8,562 bases of DNA from an uncultured Lachnospiraceae bacterium (GCA_946183625.1 CAMHCL010000063.1:1-8562); one strand, 5' to 3'. Shown: positions 1-8,293, counted from the stretch's first letter. Notes: generated by a model not told the origin, from the letters alone. Made by a program: numbers and translations.

Positions 1-968
1 TGAAAAAGGAGATTTAGAAATGTACGTACCACCGGCATATTGCTGGAACCGCCTGCCATAACTACTGAATCTATATCAAGAACGGTAAGCTCTGCATCTC
101 GAAGTGCTCTCTCCAGAACAGTTTTAATCTTATTAAAAATCCATCCTGACTCTTCCATAAGTCTTTGGGTTGTGACTTCCGCTGATAATTTATTGTCTTT
201 ATAAACAAGGCTGACTACACCCTTCCCCTCGTCCGTAATGACACGCTTGCATATCTCAGAATTCTTCAGCAGGATGGCATATTCCTTTTTAGACAGGTCA
301 TTTATAGTGAGGTCGTTATCCTTAAGGAAAATGTCAGCTATGACTCTGTTGAAATCATCACCGCCAAGATGGTTATCACCTGCAACTGAAATAATTTCAA
401 CTACATTTTCAAAGCAATCCACAATAGAGACATCCAGTGTACCACCACCAAAGTCAAATACCAGGATCATCTCCTCCTGTTTTTGATCATTATATATGGC
501 AAGGGCTGCAGCACTAGGTTCATTAACGATTCGATGCACCTTTACACCAGCCAGAGCTCCCGCCTGTTTTGTAGCAACCCTCTGCTTGTCCTGGAAATAT
601 GCAGGCACAGAAATAACAACTTCATCAATTGTAACACCATCCATATCAGCCACATATCTTTCGGCATCTTCAACTATGGATCGGACAACGAAGCTGCTAA
701 GATCTTCTGATGAATAATTCTTCCTGCCAAGGGCATAACATTTATCCATGCCCATATTTCTCTTGAAGGAAGCAAATGTTCTCTCCGGATGGGTTATGAG
801 ACGCTCCTTCGCAACAGCACCCACATAAACGCTTCCATCATCGTCAAAGCTAACTACACTTGGCGTTAGATATTCACCAAATGAATTAGGTATCAAGCAT
901 ACATCCCCATCTATATACATGGCTCCGAGAGAATTTGTTGTTCCCAGATCGATTCCTAAAATCGCCAT
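1..968 (-). CDS. hscC: HscC-type Hsp70 chaperone, 3' end beyond window
   Basis: This is the N-terminal 322 residues of an Hsp70 ATPase; the frame is open to the left edge. Visible Hsp70 landmarks, in order, are phosphate-1 motif IDLGTTNS (6-13), FKR (68-70, K69 matching DnaK K70), VPAYFQD (121-127), connect-1 NEPSAAALA (149-157), phosphate-2 DFGGGTLDVS (172-181; D172 and T177 match DnaK D194 and T199), GGDDF (202-206) and adenosine motif MAGGSS (304-309). All ATPase residues I can check are intact. It resembles HscC more than DnaK: IPN..GEYLTPS near 26-37, HPERT..FKR near 60-70, and only about 100 residues between GGDDF and MAGG against about 140 in DnaK. E. coli HscC has 556 residues and works with the J protein DjlC. 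The ATG at 968-966 is 10 bp after the upstream gene, and its ribosome site overlaps that gene's stop. The substrate domain is not visible. The Hsp70 call is near certain; the HscC subtype is likely. Confidence 0.88.
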   Translation of the reverse strand, partial: MAILGIDLGTTNSLGAMYIDGDVCLIPNSFGEYLTPSVVSFDDDGSVYVGAVAKERLITHPERTFASFKRNMGMDKCYALGRKNYSSEDLSSFVVRSIVEDAERYVADMDGVTIDEVVISVPAYFQDKQRVATKQAGALAGVKVHRIVNEPSAAALAIYNDQKQEEMILVFDFGGGTLDVSIVDCFENVVEIISVAGDNHLGGDDFNRVIADIFLKDNDLTINDLSKKEYAILLKNSEICKRVITDEGKGVVSLVYKDNKLSAEVTTQRLMEESGWIFNKIKTVLERALRDAELTVLDIDSVVMAGGSSNMPVVRTFLNLLF

Positions 969-974
969 AATATT

Positions 975-982
975 CCCCTTAA
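975..982 (-). promoter_or_regulatory. Ribosome binding site of the hscC-type gene
   Basis: On the minus strand TTAAGGGG ends 6 bases before the ATG at 968. Its first bases form the TAA stop (981-979) of the preceding membrane-protein gene. Ribosomes finishing that gene would therefore sit on this site, which supports co-translation and fixes the hscC start. Confidence 0.75.
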
Positions 983-2259
983 CTCTTCTTCATTTCTTTC
1001 AGATATTCCCTGTCAGGAACCGTATTTCCATATCTTACAGCATTGTATAGAACTGTCAGCCTTCCGAACTTTCTTTCAGATAATGCTACTCTTTCATTCT
1101 CTGAACTATTATCAGTGGATTCAATCGAATCGTCGGACCTGGTCTTATTTATACGGTTCAGTATTCTGTCTATATCACCAGTAGTGTCACTGGCATCAGG
1201 CATAAATACATTTCTATGAGACAGAACCTTCTTCCTGTAAATACGTCTTGCTCTCATCTCAGGCGAGAGCCGGCTCTCATCTTCCTCTGCATAGAGCTTC
1301 TCCCTGACAATAACGCCCTTTCTCTTCTTATCAATATTCTCCGCAAATTCAAAATCTCTATCCTGTCTGGATATAAGCATCTTGATAATACCGGCAAAGA
1401 ACCTGATGATAATAAATAAAGTCACAAGAGTTGAAACAGCCATGACCATAAAGTTTATTATGGCAGCAAGCATACTCGACTTATCAGCCTGCGCTAAGCC
1501 TGATGTATCAACAGGAACCCCAGCTGTGCCGCCGGAGAAGAATCCAAGAATTATATTTATGAGCAGACCCACTATGACAATGATAATCCTTATTATCTGT
1601 ATCATTACATCCCCAAATACGATTATTATATGAGGGAAGCTCATAAGATCCGATAAGGCTATTATCGCTATTGCCGCAGTCATAATTCCGGATACTATAA
1701 GCGTATTAATTGAGATTATCTGCTTGATAGGAACACCGGTAACATCTCTTGAGGCTATGAGATATCTCTCCGTCTCCTCCAGATACAGCGTAACCAGGAA
1801 GAGGATTATCAGAATGATTGCAATAATATAACCCATTATGGAGAGTGTCCTGACATGAAGATACGAACCCAGGGCACCTGCAACAATTCCCATAAATGTT
1901 GCTCCCCACGGGACATCAAACATCCTCTTAAGAGTATAGCCTCTGGCCATATAATAAAAGCCATCTACGAAGGCAAAGGTCACAACAGCTATCATAATAA
2001 ATTTCATATAGAAGATCTGGGTTATAAAATATACTCCCACTCCCATAGCGACGTGGATCAGCATAAGAAAAACGCCTCTGCTGAGCATATCTCTCAGCAG
2101 ATATGACAGAACCATTACTCCTATAATGGTAACCACCGGATCCCATTTCATAAGAGGCGCCCTGAACAAAGTCAGACCTATGTTGATGAGAAGGATCAGT
2201 GACAATATCTGATAAACCAGTCTTGTGTACTTTCTGGTACGGTTGACCCATTTATACAT
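979..2259 (-). CDS. Polytopic membrane protein with DUF4129-like tail
   Basis: This 426-residue integral membrane protein has about nine hydrophobic segments (roughly 14-32, 40-56, 59-84, 86-104, 116-134, 137-160, 183-204, 208-241 and 264-292). The segment at 208-241 is long enough to cross twice or lie partly flat. A charged, probably cytoplasmic tail follows (293-426). It contains a basic RARRIYRKK stretch (336-344) and ends in LTVLYNAVRYG (401-411), resembling the end of DUF4129 domains of TgpA-like proteins. In many MoxR-DUF58 operons the third gene is such a protein, with an external transglutaminase domain. Here no transglutaminase core (Cys-His-Asp) is present, and only a short loop (about 242-263) lies before the last segment. 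ATA isoleucine codons are frequent. The start overlaps the DUF58 gene by 8 bases and has a strong ribosome site. The gene and its membrane nature are certain; the DUF4129 assignment is by eye. A scaffold or membrane anchor for the ATPase module is inferred. Confidence 0.85.
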   Translation of the reverse strand: MYKWVNRTRKYTRLVYQILSLILLINIGLTLFRAPLMKWDPVVTIIGVMVLSYLLRDMLSRGVFLMLIHVAMGVGVYFITQIFYMKFIMIAVVTFAFVDGFYYMARGYTLKRMFDVPWGATFMGIVAGALGSYLHVRTLSIMGYIIAIILIILFLVTLYLEETERYLIASRDVTGVPIKQIISINTLIVSGIMTAAIAIIALSDLMSFPHIIIVFGDVMIQIIRIIIVIVGLLINIILGFFSGGTAGVPVDTSGLAQADKSSMLAAIINFMVMAVSTLVTLFIIIRFFAGIIKMLISRQDRDFEFAENIDKKRKGVIVREKLYAEEDESRLSPEMRARRIYRKKVLSHRNVFMPDASDTTGDIDRILNRINKTRSDDSIESTDNSSENERVALSERKFGRLTVLYNAVRYGNTVPDREYLKEMKKS

Positions 2260-3370
2260 TTAACGGCACCTCCCATCCATCTGCATAGGAACGGTTCGGC
2301 ACATATGGAAATTCATCATAATAAGGAACAACCATATGAACTGCTGCGCCCTCTGACTGTAGTTTGTCGAGAAGTGTCATCATATCTTCCTTTGCATAAG
2401 GACTGATGACCAGATAAAGAACTTCATCTTTGATTGAAGACATTTCCTTCTTCAGTATTTCCAGGAAATAGTCTTTACCTTCCGAGCCATCTATCTCAGT
2501 AAGTGTCTTATCTATAGTTATGCCATGTCTCTTCTCTGCACCCTCTTCAACTGGCGGAAGAACACGGCCTTCCCCATCTCTGCCGTTAGTTACTACTGAT
2601 ACGCCTACTCCCTCATCCAGAAAATGTCTTGCGAAGCTGCTGGCAAGGCTTATCGCTTCTTCCAGAAGCTTATTGGTCTCTATCATATAATCATTATCCA
2701 GATTGAGAAGGATCCTGACACGACTGTCAGTAGTATAACCGTACATATTGACCATCAGATCGCCGGACTTGGCACTCTGCTTCCAGTTGATGCTTCTGTA
2801 GGGATCAAAGGACTGATAGGCCCTGATACCGCGAAATGTAAGACTATCCTCAACAATACTTCTCCTGGCTTCAATCTCGCCATAGATTCCACGGAAGCTG
2901 AGATTGAATCTCTCTGTATTTATCTTCTTCGGAAATACATAAATAGTATCATGACAATAAGCTTTAGTCGCATAGGAGCCAGTCATGAAATAGTCTTTAA
3001 CCAGAACGCTGGCATCACTTATTCCAACTACTCCACGAAGAGTTGCAGTAAACAGATGCTTACGTGTTATCCTCTGGTGTCCCATTACAGCAAAGACTTC
3101 ATTTTTATGAAATTTATCAGTAACCATGGAGTTGTCATTATCCAAAAACTTCAGACTCTTATCCACAGAAAACTTCAAATGAAAAACAGGAAGAGGCAGA
3201 GTCTTTCTGTTGGTTACTATCTCAACAAGCTCTGCATTCTCCCCGCACTCTACAAAATCGCGATTGAAATAAACGTCCGTTTCCAGACCTCTATTCCAAT
3301 ATTTACTGAACAGCATCTTCTGTACAAAATATGTAATTGTAAGAATAATTACCGCTGCTATAAACTTCAT
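2252..3370 (-). CDS. DUF58 family protein, membrane-anchored
   Basis: This 372-residue protein is of the DUF58 family, which almost always accompanies MoxR ATPases. One hydrophobic N-terminal segment (about 3-20) should anchor it. A beta-rich region follows, with ECGENAELVEIVTN..LPLPVFHL (41-64) typical of the family. The diagnostic DUF58 core is at about 179-210: RGIRAYQSFDPYRSINWKQS, followed by AKSGDL. The part after 217 resembles a von Willebrand A-like fold (strand RILLNLD at 219-225, then a helix). The metal-site pattern D-x-S-x-S is not there; the residues are D225-N-D-Y-M229. The protein ends in a second predicted alpha/beta portion. It starts 3 bp after the MoxR gene in the same frame, with only a weak ribosome site (TGGAA, 10 bases upstream), so translation probably depends on coupling. 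The role, inferred from the family, is an adaptor or substrate-binding partner of the upstream ATPase at the membrane. Confidence 0.9.
   Translation of the reverse strand: MKFIAAVIILTITYFVQKMLFSKYWNRGLETDVYFNRDFVECGENAELVEIVTNRKTLPLPVFHLKFSVDKSLKFLDNDNSMVTDKFHKNEVFAVMGHQRITRKHLFTATLRGVVGISDASVLVKDYFMTGSYATKAYCHDTIYVFPKKINTERFNLSFRGIYGEIEARRSIVEDSLTFRGIRAYQSFDPYRSINWKQSAKSGDLMVNMYGYTTDSRVRILLNLDNDYMIETNKLLEEAISLASSFARHFLDEGVGVSVVTNGRDGEGRVLPPVEEGAEKRHGITIDKTLTEIDGSEGKDYFLEILKKEMSSIKDEVLYLVISPYAKEDMMTLLDKLQSEGAAVHMVVPYYDEFPYVPNRSYADGWEVPLNV
2267..2274 (-). promoter_or_regulatory. Ribosome binding site inside the DUF58 gene end
   Basis: On the minus strand GGGAGGTG lies 7 bases before the ATG at 2259, within the last codons of the DUF58 gene. 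This near-perfect Shine-Dalgarno sequence supports the start at 2259 and the 8-base overlap, rather than a start after the DUF58 stop codon at 2252-2254. Confidence 0.8.
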
Positions 3371-3373
3371 ATA

Positions 3374-4327
3374 TCAACTATTCCAGTTCTCTACAGGTAC
3401 ATCAACTACAGATACAACCTCAGTAATAATGTCTCTGATATCGGATAAAGAACTAACACCAGATGCTGTTATTACTCTATGTGAGAAAACATAAGGTGTA
3501 AGGAATCTTACATCATCAGGTGTAACATAATCCCTTCCTGATATAGCCGCAAAACTCTGGGCAAGTCTCATAAGATTAAGTGATGCCCTCGGACTAACTC
3601 CGGCAAATATCTTTGAATGATTTCTGGTTGCATCAGCCAATGAAACTATATAATTCATTACTGGTTTCTTCACAGTCACATGCTTTACTGCTTCACTTGC
3701 AGCAAGTATATCTTCCTTGGTACATACAGGCTTCACTTCGTCCTGAGGAGAATCAAGTATAAATCGCTCAAGAATGCTTACTTCTTCATCTTTAGTCAGA
3801 TCTCCCATAGTGAGCTTGATCATAAATCTATCCAGCTGAGCTTCCGGAAGTGGAAATGTACCGGTGGTCTCCACCGGATTCTCTGTAGCTATTACTAAGA
3901 AAGGTTCATCCAGCTTCCTGCTCTTTCCATCAATAGTAACCACACTCTCCTCCATAGCCTCAAGAAGTGCACTCTGTGTACGCGGAGTAGCTCTATTTAT
4001 CTCATCAGCCAGGAGAATATTTGTAAATACAGGTCCTGGAACAAATTCGAACTCACCACTTTTCTGACTATATATATTCAGACCGGTTATATCCTGTGGC
4101 ATTAAGTCAGGAGTAAACTGCACTCTATTAAAATCAGCATCAATGCTGTCAGCGATACATTTGGCCATAGTAGTCTTTCCGGTTCCCGGCACGTCCTCAA
4201 GGAGGACATGGCCGCCGGAAATCATGGATGAGAAAACCAGTGAAAATACTTCGTCGCTGCCAATCATAACCTGGCGGACATTCCCCAGTAATCTCGTATA
4301 TAATTCTCTAATATCTTTGATATCCAT
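3374..4327 (-). CDS. MoxR-family AAA+ ATPase
   Basis: This 317-residue AAA+ ATPase of the MoxR family is full length for the group (about 310-330). Walker A is EDVPGTGKTT (44-53, K51), Walker B is ILLADEINRA (104-113, D108/E109), and sensor 1 is ATENPVE (147-153, N150). The arginine finger region is LPEAQLDRF (160-168, R167) and sensor 2 is SPRASL (245-250, R247). The GGHVLLEDVPGTGK and TQSALLEAMEE (117-127) signatures are typical MoxR. No membrane segment or signal peptide is visible, so it is cytoplasmic. MoxR proteins are thought to act as chaperones that remodel or mature protein complexes together with DUF58 or von Willebrand A partners; the substrate here is unknown. It heads the tight four-gene set. 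Its ATG at 4327 has AGGAA 8 bases upstream, and it follows purL by 72 bp. All nucleotide-site residues are intact, so it should be active. Confidence 0.95.
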   Translation of the reverse strand: MDIKDIRELYTRLLGNVRQVMIGSDEVFSLVFSSMISGGHVLLEDVPGTGKTTMAKCIADSIDADFNRVQFTPDLMPQDITGLNIYSQKSGEFEFVPGPVFTNILLADEINRATPRTQSALLEAMEESVVTIDGKSRKLDEPFLVIATENPVETTGTFPLPEAQLDRFMIKLTMGDLTKDEEVSILERFILDSPQDEVKPVCTKEDILAASEAVKHVTVKKPVMNYIVSLADATRNHSKIFAGVSPRASLNLMRLAQSFAAISGRDYVTPDDVRFLTPYVFSHRVITASGVSSLSDIRDIITEVVSVVDVPVENWNS

Positions 4328-4345
4328 TAATCTTATTCCTAATTA

Positions 4346-4383
4346 TTCAGATACACCTGAAATACTCTTAAGCGAAGCATTTC
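4346..4383 (-). other. purL-moxR gap with two overlapping weak hairpins
   Basis: The 72-bp gap (4328-4399) can form two small hairpins on the transcribed strand. One pairs GAAAT with ATTTC (4359-4383), extended by about four imperfect pairs. The other pairs TTCAG with CTGAA (4346-4361). They share bases 4359-4361 and so exclude each other. Neither is GC-rich or followed by a T run, so I do not call a terminator. No good promoter is visible. The AGGAA at 4336-4340 is the ribosome site of the MoxR gene. Confidence 0.35.
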
Positions 4384-4399
4384 CCAGTGAACAAAGGTA

Positions 4400-7300
4400 T
4401 TACATGAAGTACTCAACACCAGATTCAAATATCTTCTGATTCTTCTCACCAGAGATGTTCAGATAAGTATTCTTGTCACGACGTTCTGAGTGACCCATCT
4501 TACCAAGTACTCTTCCATCAGGACTAGTAATACCCTCGATTGCCATATAAGAACCGTTGACATTATAATCCTCGTCCATTGTAAGATTGCCTTCAGGATC
4601 TACGTACTGTGTAGCAACCTGTCCATTCTCGAAGAGCTTACGCAGCCACTCTTCCTTAGCTACGAAACGTCCTTCACCATGTGATATAGGAATTGAATAT
4701 ACTCCACCAAGTACTGCCTTACGTAACCATGGGCTCTTGTTGGATACAACCTTTGTATAAGCAATTCTGGACTGATGACGTCCGATTGAGTTACGTGCAA
4801 GTGTAGGGCTGTTCTCTGTCTGCTCTACTATCTCACCTGTTGGTACAAGTCCAAGCTTGATAAGTGCCTGGAAACCATTACAGATACCAAGTGCCAGACC
4901 ATCTCTCTCATTAAGGAGCTTCATGATCTCGTCTTTAATCTTCTCATTTCTAAATGTTGTAGCTATGAACTTACCTGATCCGTCAGGCTCATCACCACCA
5001 GAGAATCCACCTGGGAACATAACGATCTGTGCCTGGCTTATAGCCTTAACAAATGCATCAACAGAATCTCTGATTCCCTGTGCATCCATGTTGTTAAGAA
5101 CGATAACCTCTGCCTCAGCACCAGCTCTCTCAAATGCTCTGGCACTGTCGTATTCACAGTTTGTTCCTGGGAATACAGGTATGAATACCTTTGGCTTTGC
5201 AATCTTATTCTTAGCTACGACTATATTCTTAGCCTGATATACTCCACCTTCATAACCCGTAAGTTCTGGATTATATCTAAACTTAAGTTTCTTCTCATCC
5301 TTACCGGAAGCAAGACCAGCCTTATAATCAGCAGCGTGTCCCTTGAATCTCTCAGCGACACCACTGTCTGTAGCAAATACACCATTTAATCTTCCTGTCC
5401 ATGCTGCAAGAGCATCTTCCATAGATATTCTGACCTTACCATAGGTAAATGTACCGTTATCTGTAACAGTTGCTATAACAACTGCAGGAAGCTCCAGCTT
5501 CTGTACATTTTCAGGACTAACTTCCATGATTATTGAACCATAGTCCTTTGTGCTGAGTGCATCAGCACTCACTACATTTTCATCTATTTCAACACCCAGC
5601 TTGTTACCGAATGCCATCTTGCTGACAGCTTCAATAATACCGCCAAAGCCAACTGCAAATGCCGACTCAATAAGTCCTTCTTCTACAGCTTTTCTAACTT
5701 TTGCATATCTGTCTAGAACGTCCATATATACAGGTACTAACATGTCATCCTTAGGGATGTCCATCTTAACCAGTACATTTCCAGCTTTCTTTAATTCTGA
5801 TGTAACTACATTCTCAACTGTATTCATTGCCACAGCAAATGAACAGAGTGTCGGTGGAACATCTATATCGTTAAATGAACCGGACATACTGTCCTTACCA
5901 CCGATTGATGGAAGTCCAAGGCCTATCTGTGCTGAATAAGCTCCAAGAAGTGCTGAGAGAGGCTTGCCCCAACGTGTTGGATCCTCTGTCATTCTCTCGA
6001 AGTATTCCTGGAATGTGAGACGTATCTTGGATACATCACCACCGGCAGCTGCTATCTTGGCAACTGAATCAATTACTGCATATATAGCACCATGATATGG
6101 GCTCCAGCTGAGGAGATATGGATCAAGACCATAGCTCATCATACTTACAGAATCTGTAGTACGCTGTCCTGTCATAGGTACTGTAGCGATCATTGACTGC
6201 ATTGGTGAGAGCTGATATTTACCACCATATGGCATTGTCACTGTACATGCACCGATGGTTGAGTCAAACATCTCAACCAGTCCACGTTCAGAAGCTACGT
6301 TAAGGTCTGACAGGATGTCCAGCCACTTCTTCTTAACATCTGCTGTGTCATCACTGTACTCTTCTGTACCATTCTTTCCATCGATACCAGCAAAAGGATT
6401 TACATTCTCATCAGGCATATTTACTTCTACCTGTGTTTCCTGATGAGCACCGTTTGTATCAAGGAATGCACGGCTGATATTAACTATCTCCTTACCTCTC
6501 CACTTAAGAACAAGACGTGGGTCCTCTGTTACTACTGCAACCTTAACTGCTTCCAGATTCTCTTCTCTTGCAAAGTCGATCATCTTATCAGCATCCTCAG
6601 GTGCAACCACAAGTGCCATTCTTTCCTGGGATTCAGAAATAGCAAGTTCAGTACCATCAAGACCTGCATACTTCTTTGGAACCAGGTCAAGGTTTATATC
6701 AAGTCCAGGTGCCAGCTCGCCGATTGCAACTGATACACCACCTGCACCGAAGTCGTTACATTTCTTAATAAGAGTTGTTACCTCAGGACGACGGAACAGT
6801 CTCTGAAGCTTACGCTCTGTAGGTGGATTACCCTTCTGCACTTCTGCACCACAACTCTCCAATGACTCAGAGTTATGAGCCTTTGATGAACCTGTAGCTC
6901 CACCACAGCCATCTCTACCTGTACGTCCACCGAGAAGGATGATGACATCTCCCGGATCAGAACTGAGACGCTTTACATTATCCTTTGGAGCTGCACCGAT
7001 AACGGCACCGATCTCCATACGCTTAGCAACATAATTTGGATGGTAAACCTCCTGAACCAGTCCTGTTGCAAGACCGATCTGGTTACCATATGAGCTGTAG
7101 CCCTTAGCTGCTGTTGTAACGATCTTACGCTGTGGGAGCTTATTAGCGAGGGTCTCGCTGAGGCTCTTTGTAGGATCTGCAGCACCGGTAACACGCATAG
7201 CCTGATATACATATGTTCTACCTGATAGTGGATCTCTGATAGCACCGCCGAGACATGTTGCAGCACCACCGAAAGGCTCTATCTCTGTAGGATGGTTATG

Positions 7301-8293
7301 TGTCTCGTTCTTGAAGGATATGAGCCAGTCCTCAGTAACGATAGAACCATCTTCATTCTTTATATTTAAAGGAGCAACTATTGTACATGCATTGATTTCA
7401 TCAGATACATCCAGGTCTTCAAGCTTTCCGTCCTTACGAAGCTTCTTCATACCCATAAGAGCTATGTCCATAAGGCATGTGAACTTGTCATCACGGCCGG
7501 CATTTATAACAGCAGCATCCTCAAGGTACTTCTTAAATGTACCTTCGATTGCAGCCTTATACTTACCTTCATCAAACTTGATATCAGTAAGCTCTGTAGC
7601 AAATGTTGTGTGACGGCAGTGATCTGACCAGTAAGTATCAAGTACTCTGATCTCAGTCATTGAAGGATCTCTCTTCTCCTCTGTGGAGAAATAATTCCTA
7701 ATGTGAAGGAAATCCTTATATGTCATAGCAAGTCCGAGTGAATCATATAAAGCCTTGAAGTCATCATCTGACATGGTATTGAAACCATCCATGATGCGGA
7801 CATCTGCAGGATCGTCATATTTCATAACGAGAGTATCTGGCTTATCACCTGATGAAAGTCTTGACTCTACAGGGTTGATTACATACTCTTCAATGGTCTT
7901 CTTATCTTCCTCTGTAAGTGTTCCTGAAACAGCATATGTGATACCTGATCTGATGATAGGCTCTGCTGAATCGTTCAGCAGCTTTACACACTGTTCAGCT
8001 GAATCTGCTCTCTGGTCAAACTGTCCAGGGAGATACTCCATTGAGAACACGAATTCATCTTCATTTGTTGGGAACTCTTCTCTGTAAACTATGTCTACAG
8101 GAGGTTCTGAAAATACAGTAAGAATAGCCTCTTCAAATGTTTCATCATCCAGATTCTCTACATCATATCTGACAAGTTCTCTGACTGTCACATCTGAGAG
8201 ATCCAGATAGCTTCTGAATTCATTTGTGAGCTCATCTGCTCTTACAGCATATTCCGGTCTTTTTTCTACATAGATTCTTCTGACGTTGCTCAT
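4400..8293 (-). CDS. purL: Phosphoribosylformylglycinamidine synthase, single chain
   Basis: This enzyme makes FGAM from FGAR, ATP and glutamine, the fourth step of IMP synthesis in the cytoplasm. At 1297 residues it is the large one-chain form, combining the roles that PurS, PurL and PurQ share in Bacillus. The PurS-like N-terminal part covers about 1-150. The linker motif YWSDHCRHTTF is at 221-231. The first synthase half holds NETHNHPTEIEPFGGAATC (329-347) and LLGGRTGRDG (453-462). The second half carries GGKDSMSG (798-805). The C-terminal glutaminase starts with PVFPGTNCEYD (1039-1049) and has FPGGFSGGDEPDGSGKF (1093-1109). Its nucleophile is C1138 in GICNGFQ, with H1268 and E1270 in GHSER completing the triad. 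The GHSER form, instead of PHPER, and the length fit the clostridial/streptococcal clade II enzymes. The ATG at 8293 has AAGGAG 7-8 bases upstream. The gene appears intact. Its neighbours are not purine genes, so it stands alone here. Confidence 0.97.
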   Translation of the reverse strand: MSNVRRIYVEKRPEYAVRADELTNEFRSYLDLSDVTVRELVRYDVENLDDETFEEAILTVFSEPPVDIVYREEFPTNEDEFVFSMEYLPGQFDQRADSAEQCVKLLNDSAEPIIRSGITYAVSGTLTEEDKKTIEEYVINPVESRLSSGDKPDTLVMKYDDPADVRIMDGFNTMSDDDFKALYDSLGLAMTYKDFLHIRNYFSTEEKRDPSMTEIRVLDTYWSDHCRHTTFATELTDIKFDEGKYKAAIEGTFKKYLEDAAVINAGRDDKFTCLMDIALMGMKKLRKDGKLEDLDVSDEINACTIVAPLNIKNEDGSIVTEDWLISFKNETHNHPTEIEPFGGAATCLGGAIRDPLSGRTYVYQAMRVTGAADPTKSLSETLANKLPQRKIVTTAAKGYSSYGNQIGLATGLVQEVYHPNYVAKRMEIGAVIGAAPKDNVKRLSSDPGDVIILLGGRTGRDGCGGATGSSKAHNSESLESCGAEVQKGNPPTERKLQRLFRRPEVTTLIKKCNDFGAGGVSVAIGELAPGLDINLDLVPKKYAGLDGTELAISESQERMALVVAPEDADKMIDFAREENLEAVKVAVVTEDPRLVLKWRGKEIVNISRAFLDTNGAHQETQVEVNMPDENVNPFAGIDGKNGTEEYSDDTADVKKKWLDILSDLNVASERGLVEMFDSTIGACTVTMPYGGKYQLSPMQSMIATVPMTGQRTTDSVSMMSYGLDPYLLSWSPYHGAIYAVIDSVAKIAAAGGDVSKIRLTFQEYFERMTEDPTRWGKPLSALLGAYSAQIGLGLPSIGGKDSMSGSFNDIDVPPTLCSFAVAMNTVENVVTSELKKAGNVLVKMDIPKDDMLVPVYMDVLDRYAKVRKAVEEGLIESAFAVGFGGIIEAVSKMAFGNKLGVEIDENVVSADALSTKDYGSIIMEVSPENVQKLELPAVVIATVTDNGTFTYGKVRISMEDALAAWTGRLNGVFATDSGVAERFKGHAADYKAGLASGKDEKKLKFRYNPELTGYEGGVYQAKNIVVAKNKIAKPKVFIPVFPGTNCEYDSARAFERAGAEAEVIVLNNMDAQGIRDSVDAFVKAISQAQIVMFPGGFSGGDEPDGSGKFIATTFRNEKIKDEIMKLLNERDGLALGICNGFQALIKLGLVPTGEIVEQTENSPTLARNSIGRHQSRIAYTKVVSNKSPWLRKAVLGGVYSIPISHGEGRFVAKEEWLRKLFENGQVATQYVDPEGNLTMDEDYNVNGSYMAIEGITSPDGRVLGKMGHSERRDKNTYLNISGEKNQKIFESGVEYFM

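Noticed and set aside
238..717. Short plus-strand open frames opposite the Hsp70 gene
   Set aside because: The minus strand carries uninterrupted Hsp70 motifs across the whole stretch, so these are shadows.
1256..1290. Self-complementary stretch with gagagccggctctc in the membrane-protein gene
   Set aside because: A perfect GAGAGCCGGCTCTC palindrome is present, but it lies within coding sequence and a 14-base palindrome can arise by chance; I see no second copy or neighbouring site.
2624..3448. 274-codon open frame on the plus strand
   Set aside because: It lies antisense to the clear DUF58 gene and the end of the MoxR gene, and its product has no recognisable domain. Other plus-strand frames in the window, all much shorter, are likewise shadows of minus-strand genes.
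4342..4371. Promoter-like TTAAGA, 18 bases, AATAAT upstream of the MoxR gene
   Set aside because: Transcription would start within or after the ribosome binding site, leaving no usable leader, and the -35 match is weak.
6973..7269. 98-codon open frame on the minus strand inside purL
   Set aside because: It is out of frame with purL, and its product is low-complexity without motifs. The purL frame through this region holds conserved motifs.
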